11,287 bases of DNA, taken from NCBI GenBank assembly GCA_022561095.1, contig JADFRV010000055.1, positions 1 to 11,287 of the forward strand, in the 5' to 3' direction. Origin of the DNA: Chloroflexota bacterium. GTDB lineage: Bacteria; Chloroflexota; Dehalococcoidia; SM23-28-2; RBG-16-64-32. The position numbers were made by a program, and so were the translations under genes. Of this stretch, positions 7,304 to 11,287 are shown piece after piece. The notes beneath the pieces are model-generated. The model did no database searches. It was not told the origin of the DNA and was given only the letters and a program-made list of their open reading frames with translations. Each line of letters starts with the position of its first letter. Position 1 is the stretch's first letter.

Positions 7304-7749
7304 CTATGGCTTAGGAGCGGGCGAGCTTCCGCCCGCCTGCACACCCTCACTCTTGCTCGCGATAAGCTCCACCTCGTTGCCATCCGGATCATCTACGTAC
7401 ATCCCCTTCACGGCCAGGAAGGGATGGTCGCCGAAGCGCACCTCTAGGCCCAGGCTTCGCAGGCGGTCGCTCTCAGCATCGAAATCCTCCGCCGCAACTT
7501 CGATCCCGATGTGATGCAGCGGCCGTTGCGTGCGCTCACCGGGGAAGGCGGGAGCGCCTTGGGGCAGCGGCACCAGAACGATCTGCTGGGGCACTCTGTC
7601 CGCTGGTTGCCCGGCTTGAAGAAAGACCGCCCCCTGAAGTCGGGTGGGGACATCACCGTCAACCCCAGAAAGTCGCGATAAAAGTGCAGCGACTCTTCCA
7701 TGTTATGGACCCAGATCACTACCTCCGTGAGGCCCCTAATCTGTGGCAT
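7304..7749 (-). pseudogene. VOC family protein broken by a -1 frameshift
   Basis: The two halves of one VOC protein lie in different frames. The first frame, from ATG 7749 with GGAGG upstream, encodes TEVVIWVHNMEESLHFYRDF, the first module. It loses sense after PPDFRG. The second frame carries LVPLP, LHHIGIEV, and DPDGNEVELI, the second module with its metal-ligand His and Glu. Adding one C to the five-C run at 7630-7634 restores a single 148-residue frame that reads DFRGAVFLQAG across the junction, which is typical VOC sequence. The gene is therefore either a recent pseudogene or an assembly/sequencing error in a homopolymer. No canonical slippery heptamer is seen, so programmed frameshifting is unlikely. 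Substrate is unknown; catechol-dioxygenase-like or resistance-type VOC proteins look similar. Confidence 0.85.
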
Positions 7750-7837
7750 GACGTTGCCTCCGTTCGGACTATTCTTGTCGTGTAACTGGTAGCAAGCGGG
7801 GGTCGCAACGGGAGAGAGATATCTGAGCGCCTAAGAC

Positions 7838-8083
7838 CTACGTCTCGTCCTCATCCAGGTTCAGGAACTCCCGCATCGCCGTCCGCAGCTGCTGCCTATG
7901 GGCCGGGTTCCCCAGCACCAGTCCGTAGTGGTTGATCAGCTGTGCCGAGGTGTCTCGCCACTCCTGCCAGCAGTCGCGACACACGTTCTCCTGGACCTTC
8001 TGCCCGATAGGCCCTCCTATCGGTGGCTGCTCAAGCCCCTCCCGCTCTTGCTCGCATCTGGCACACACGACGTTGGTCGCCAC
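7838..8083 (-). CDS. YggX-like Fe(II)-trafficking/oxidative damage protection protein with two CxxC pairs
   Basis: The 81-residue protein aligns along its length with the YggX family: the GxxG...(Q/E)N region, then W39-QEW42, LIN (49-51), PxHR (60-63) and MREFL (70-74). These mirror EAWxxW...MLINE...AEHR...FL in E. coli YggX, which protects Fe-S clusters from oxidation and is linked to iron traffic. Unlike the E. coli protein, with its single Cys7, this one has C7xxC10 and C35xxC38, which could form a zinc- or iron-binding knuckle. Start is GTG 8083 with GGAGGTGAGGAG a few bases upstream. It is the first gene of the minus-strand run. Family membership is likely; the metal role of the four cysteines is inference. 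Confidence 0.8.
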   Translation of the reverse strand: MATNVVCARCEQEREGLEQPPIGGPIGQKVQENVCRDCWQEWRDTSAQLINHYGLVLGNPAHRQQLRTAMREFLNLDEDET

Positions 8084-8106
8084 GTCTCCTCACCTCCAAC
8101 GATTTC

Positions 8107-8112
8107 ATTATC
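8107..8112 (-). promoter_or_regulatory. Possible -10 element for the minus-strand run
   Basis: Reads GATAAT on the minus strand, about 24 bases upstream of GTG 8083, leaving a short leader that still contains the ribosome-binding site. No good -35 is seen at 16-18 bases. Confidence 0.3.
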
Positions 8113-8308
8113 CCACCACCGCTGGGGTGAACATAGCCTTGTGGATCCCGGCCGAGGCGATACCCCTTCGCCCCGCACTAGAAGATTGCGGCTATTCAAC
8201 CCGAGTACCGGACCTATCCACCACCTTCAGCGAGCGCCCCCGACGAGCCTACGCGATGCAGCCGATGGAGCTTACAGAATCGAGCGACACAGCGCCGGTG
8301 GACTGATG

Positions 8309-8314
8309 TATAAT
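8309..8314 (+). promoter_or_regulatory. Consensus -10 element (TATAAT) for the kinase-like gene
   Basis: A perfect TATAAT, with GCGACA at 8284-8289 as a weak -35 at 19-base spacing. Transcription would start near 8321, upstream of the GGGAGG at 8335-8340. The hexamer lies inside the codons that follow the in-frame ATG at 8306, arguing against that ATG as the start. The rest of the 264-base divergent region (8084-8347) shows nothing else recognisable. Confidence 0.55.
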
Positions 8315-8334
8315 GTCACACCCAGGATCTCGAC

Positions 8335-8340
8335 GGGAGG
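8335..8340 (+). promoter_or_regulatory. Ribosome-binding site deciding a TTG start
   Basis: GGGAGG sits seven bases before TTG 8348, the ideal spacing, and is the only good ribosome-binding site for this gene. It favours TTG 8348 over ATG 8306, which has no such site and coincides with the -10 element. Confidence 0.6.
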
Positions 8341-8347
8341 ACGCCCC

Positions 8348-9142
8348 TTGCCAGATCAGCCGAGGGACCCAGATGACCACGAAGCCCACTCCGATGTATC
8401 CGGCGGGCTGGCCAGCCGCGTCCTTCTGGACCGGGAGCACGCCACCGCAACCAAGATGTATCGGCCTCCTCTCGTCGTTAAGGTCCTTTACTGGCTGGCG
8501 TTCCAGGCTCCTTTCCCCTACGTTCGGAACGAGCCCTCCCTGCAAGCGGCCAAAGCGCGCCGGACCATCGCCAGCCTGATGACAAAGTTCTGGTTCGGCA
8601 CCGACCACGTGGCCCAAACCCTCGATATCCGCTGCGATGACAAGGGCTGCATTTTCGTGACCCAGCTTATCGAAGGGCAGGTGCCCAAGGACAAGAAGCG
8701 GGCGCGGGCGTTCCTGCGGAAGCTCACACCTCTCTTTCAGGAGGTAGGGCTGCCTACCTGGCAGGTCCTTGCCATGAACCCCAAGGCGACCGGAAACCTC
8801 ATCGAGACGCCGGACGGAAGCTACAAGATCATCGACCTGGAATCAGGCGTGGTCAACCCGATGATGCCGATCGGTCAATGGATCGACGCCATCAAGGCGG
8901 GGTTGATCCCGGTGTTCGACGATGTGTTCGTCGCCAAGACTCGCAAGTATATCGAGGAGCACCGTGACGAGATCGAAGCGGCCCTGGGTCCCGAGGGCCT
9001 TCGAGAACTTGAAGGTGCGACCGATGAGTACCAGGACTGTGCCGAGGTGTGGCAGAAGTCTGAGCTGCGCATCTGGGGCAGGCTCCTGCAGCTGGTCCTG
9101 AAGGCGGGCTCCGTCATAGTTAAGCCCCTGCGCCGTGCTTAG
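8348..9142 (+). CDS. Atypical kinase-fold protein, possible pseudokinase
   Basis: The 264-residue product (TTG 8348) shows landmarks of a distant protein-kinase-like fold. They are Lys36 in ATATKMY as candidate ATP-binding lysine, a helix with Glu62 as possible partner, a hinge-like FVTQLIEGQVP (103-113), a helix (FLRKLTPLFQEVG), Asn150 in ATGNLIE, and Asp163 in YKIIDLE. Asn150 and Asp163 are 13 residues apart, as between the catalytic-loop Asn and DFG Asp of classical kinases. The position five before Asn150, where the catalytic Asp should be, is Pro145, and DFG is replaced by DLE. Catalysis may therefore be lost or altered. The C terminus (about 180-264) is helical. It overlaps the membrane-protein gene by eight bases. 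The fold call is inference from motifs; substrate is unknown. Confidence 0.7.
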   Translation: MPDQPRDPDDHEAHSDVSGGLASRVLLDREHATATKMYRPPLVVKVLYWLAFQAPFPYVRNEPSLQAAKARRTIASLMTKFWFGTDHVAQTLDIRCDDKGCIFVTQLIEGQVPKDKKRARAFLRKLTPLFQEVGLPTWQVLAMNPKATGNLIETPDGSYKIIDLESGVVNPMMPIGQWIDAIKAGLIPVFDDVFVAKTRKYIEEHRDEIEAALGPEGLRELEGATDEYQDCAEVWQKSELRIWGRLLQLVLKAGSVIVKPLRRA

Positions 9143-9153
9143 GCCCCTGCGCC
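9124..9153 (+). repeat. 11-base direct repeat across the kinase-like/membrane gene junction
   Basis: GCCCCTGCGCC occurs at 9124-9134 and again at 9143-9153, 19 bases apart. CTTA follows both copies, at slightly different distances. The stop of one gene and the start of the next lie between the copies. Confidence 0.8.
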
Positions 9154-10457
9154 TCTTATGGCCCCCGGCTCTGATCGGGGCGCTAAGGACCGCTTTTCGC
9201 CAGGCGCGAGACGGACGCAGGCTTGCGAACGACTGGGCGCGCGGCGCAGTGGAGCGGCTGGTGGAGGAGGGCAGCCTGGACCCAGAGGAAGGGGAGAAGG
9301 CACTGCGCAGTCTGGAGGCGCCGGAGACCCTCGCTGTACTGGGGCATCTAGGCGCCCATATCGCTATAAGCGTACCTCTCCGTTTCCCTTTCGGGAGCGT
9401 CGCCCGGTTCGGCTGGGTGGTGTTCTTCCGGCTGAGATCGGAGGCAAGGGCGCTGATCAGGCGGGAGCCAGACGAGCAGCTCCGCGGGGCGCGAAAGATC
9501 CACACGCTTACGGTGGCGGTGGGATCGGCGCTACCGGGCCTGGGTACTTTCGCTTACCTCGTGGCCGAGCCTCTGCGGAAGAACCGGCCCCTGCTGGCGG
9601 TGCTGCTCGACGAGGCGCTGCGGAGGCTGCCGTTCGGACTGTACCGGGGCCAGCACCTGGCGGTGCTCACCTGCTGGCTGGCTTGTTCCGGCCCCGGAGT
9701 GGGATCCAGGATGGTCCAGAGTCGCTGGCACTACCTGCGACCGCATCACTTGGTGGCGTGGGTAAGAGACGCTATAGAGAGCCTGCGTCCGCACTGGAAG
9801 CTGGTTGGAGGCATATTGGCGGTGAACGCGGTGGGCCTGATCATCGCCGGCACGGCCTTTATCGTGACGGACAACCGGGCAGCGACGTTCGGGGAGTTCG
9901 GGCCGATGCAGACGCTGAAGGCCGCACAGCTGCTGCTGGCCGGTGTGGCAGGCTACTACATCTACACCCGCTTCTGGCGACTGCCCCAGGCGGGCCAGAG
10001 GGTGGATGCGCCGGGAAGCTTCTTCTGGATCATCTCGGGCATGGGGTTGGTGTGGCTTGGCATCGATGATTACTTCGGCCTGCACGAGCGCGGAGGAGAC
10101 GTCCTTGAGAACGGTCTCGGCGTGACGGTGCCCCTCCTCAACAATCCGGACGATGTGATCGTCCTCGGCTACGGGATCATAGGCCTCACCGTTGGCTTCA
10201 TCTTCTTTGGCGAGCTCCTTCGATCTCGAGCTACATTTCCGCTCCTGGCCACGGGCATCGGACTCCTGGTCGTGTCTTTGGCAGTCGACTTCTTCGCACC
10301 GGAGGGGTCACCTTCCGGCGGACTTGAAGACCCGACTAACATTATAGGGGCGGGATTCGTGCTGTCAGCCTACCTCGTGAAGCTTCGGGAAGTGTGGAGC
10401 GAGCTTCCAGCAGCTCCGGAGTCGACCGCAGTTGGCGGTCTGCCAAGCGAGCCCTAG
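9135..10457 (+). CDS. Polytopic membrane protein of unknown function
   Basis: The 440-residue product has two parts. The N-terminal 215 residues are basic and partly hydrophobic (segments about 68-98 and 125-146) and resemble no family I know. The C-terminal part has about six membrane helices (roughly 222-244, 261-280, 296-313, 340-362, 368-388, 401-418). An unusual acidic/histidine cluster, GIDDYFGLHERGGD (residues 309-322), follows the third helix and could bind a metal or form an active site; Glu360 and Asp385 lie at other helix ends. Start GTG 9135 lies inside the kinase-like gene (eight-base overlap) and has no good ribosome-binding site, so translation probably depends on termination and restart. 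The pair likely works together at the membrane. I cannot name a function. Confidence 0.8.
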   Translation: MLRPLRLLWPPALIGALRTAFRQARDGRRLANDWARGAVERLVEEGSLDPEEGEKALRSLEAPETLAVLGHLGAHIAISVPLRFPFGSVARFGWVVFFRLRSEARALIRREPDEQLRGARKIHTLTVAVGSALPGLGTFAYLVAEPLRKNRPLLAVLLDEALRRLPFGLYRGQHLAVLTCWLACSGPGVGSRMVQSRWHYLRPHHLVAWVRDAIESLRPHWKLVGGILAVNAVGLIIAGTAFIVTDNRAATFGEFGPMQTLKAAQLLLAGVAGYYIYTRFWRLPQAGQRVDAPGSFFWIISGMGLVWLGIDDYFGLHERGGDVLENGLGVTVPLLNNPDDVIVLGYGIIGLTVGFIFFGELLRSRATFPLLATGIGLLVVSLAVDFFAPEGSPSGGLEDPTNIIGAGFVLSAYLVKLREVWSELPAAPESTAVGGLPSEP

Positions 10458-10507
10458 CGAGGCCACGGCGGCGACGCCCCTCCGGTGCGAGGGTAGCGGC
10501 CGCGTAC

Positions 10508-10534
10508 TTGGCTATTTTCCCGCCCTGCTATCAT
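10508..10534 (+). promoter_or_regulatory. Possible promoter for the PHP-domain gene
   Basis: TTGGCT (10508-10513) and TATCAT (10529-10534) are separated by 15 bases, shorter than the ideal 17. They lie about 50 bases before the PHP ATG. The 126-base gap 10458-10583 has no clear terminator. Confidence 0.3.
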
Positions 10535-10583
10535 GGCCGTTGGAGCATGCCCACGGATTAAGGATCGATAAGTTGACCAGAAG

Positions 10584-11258
10584 ATGAACGGGGAGCGGGT
10601 TCTGCGGGTGGACCTTCATACGCACACCCACTACTCGCACGACAGCATCCTGTCGCCACGGCGCTTCGTGGAGACGTGTCAGCGCAAGGGGATCAACTGT
10701 GTGGCGGTCACCGACCACAAGACGATCCGGGGGGCGCTGGCCGTGCAGGAGCTGGCGGACTTCCGGGTCATCGTGGGGGAGGAGATCGAAACATCTGCTG
10801 GCCAGGTCATCGGGCTGTTCCTCAGGGAGGAGGTGCGGCCAGGGCTTTCGCCGGAGGAGACGATCGAAAGGGTGCGGGCCATGGGCGGGCTAGTCGGGGT
10901 GCCCCACCCCTACGACCGGCTGGGCCTCGCCCTACGGCATGACGAGATAGTGCGCTTCCTGCCCCAGATTGGGTTCATGGAGGTGCTGAACGCCCGCGTA
11001 CTCTTCCCTGGCATCAACGAAAAGGCCCGGCGGTTGGCCCGGGAGCTTGGCCTGGCCGCCTCCGCCGGCAGCGACGCCCACTCGCCCTGGGAGCTGGGCC
11101 GCGCTTACGTGGAGATGCCGGAGTTCGAGGGGCCGGAAGACTTCCTGGAGGCGTTGCGGAAGGGTGAGGTCGTGGGTCGGCCGTCAACCAGGCTGGTGCA
11201 CCTGATCAGCCTCTACGCCATTCTGCGGCGCAAGCTGGGGTGGAAGCCCGGCGCTTAG
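10584..11258 (+). CDS. PHP domain metal-dependent phosphoesterase
   Basis: The 224-residue product is a single PHP domain, a TIM-like barrel with a polynuclear metal site. The motifs appear in order: D10-L-H12-T-H14 with Asp20 (DLHTHTHYSHD), TDH at 43-45, GEEIE with Glu67, PHPYD with His108, and GSDAH with Asp164 and His166. Relatives hydrolyse small phosphoesters such as histidinol phosphate, nucleotide 3',5'-bisphosphates or short oligonucleotides; this short form without the extra insert of larger members cannot be assigned a substrate. ATG 10584 starts just before the first motif, and its ribosome-binding site is weak. It is preceded by a 126-base gap, so it is probably a separate transcription unit from the membrane protein gene. 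Confidence 0.93.
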   Translation: MNGERVLRVDLHTHTHYSHDSILSPRRFVETCQRKGINCVAVTDHKTIRGALAVQELADFRVIVGEEIETSAGQVIGLFLREEVRPGLSPEETIERVRAMGGLVGVPHPYDRLGLALRHDEIVRFLPQIGFMEVLNARVLFPGINEKARRLARELGLAASAGSDAHSPWELGRAYVEMPEFEGPEDFLEALRKGEVVGRPSTRLVHLISLYAILRRKLGWKPGA

Positions 11259-11287
11259 CGAAGCGGGCCCCGGCGCGACGTCGTTCC

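Noticed and set aside
7592..7634. Programmed -1 frameshifting in the VOC gene
   Set aside because: No X XXY YYZ slippery heptamer in the right frame; a missing C in the homopolymer explains the data better.
7898..8305. Long upstream extension of the kinase-like frame
   Set aside because: It runs antisense to the YggX-like gene and through the promoter region, with low-complexity translation.
1..11287. CRISPR array, tRNA, insertion sequence or prophage
   Set aside because: No regularly spaced repeats, cloverleaf sequences, transposase or phage genes were seen.

Overview
The window is gene-dense bacterial DNA of high GC content, with many GTG and TTG starts and short intergenic gaps. No rRNA, tRNA, phage or insertion sequence is visible. 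The mix of genes (type II NADH dehydrogenase, SagB-type oxidoreductase, TenA paralogs, stand-alone FIST protein, four-cysteine YggX-like protein) looks like an environmental bacterium. Chloroflexota or another deep non-proteobacterial lineage is my weak guess; nothing in the sequence proves it.

Layout: (a) 26-454, minus strand, a VOC/glyoxalase-like protein diverging from (b) a plus-strand group: msrB (606-1004), a 70-residue protein of unknown function (1050-1262) and a tandem-nitroreductase SagB/ThcOx-family oxidoreductase (1419-2954). (c) A long minus-strand run read from 8083 down to 2968: YggX-like protein, a frameshifted VOC protein, an unknown 96-residue protein, type II NADH dehydrogenase, a FIST-domain sensor-like protein, a TenA-like protein lacking the catalytic cysteine, and a canonical TenA thiaminase II. 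Gaps are 88, 2, 65, -4, 141 and 1 bases, so at least two transcription units are possible, with a break most likely in the 141-base gap. (d) From a divergent 264-base intergenic region, a plus-strand pair: an atypical kinase-fold protein (8348-9142) overlapping a polytopic membrane protein (9135-10457). (e) A PHP-domain metal-dependent phosphoesterase (10584-11258).

Common themes are redox and oxidative stress (MsrB, NDH-2, YggX-like, SagB-type flavoenzyme) and thiamine pyrimidine salvage (TenA pair). The least explained part is the kinase-like/membrane pair. Its first protein keeps kinase-fold landmarks but seems to lack the catalytic-loop aspartate. A short imperfect direct repeat sits exactly where the two frames meet; removing 19 bases there would join them into one open frame. 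The second VOC gene appears broken by a single missing base in a run of five C. It may be a real mutation or a sequence error.
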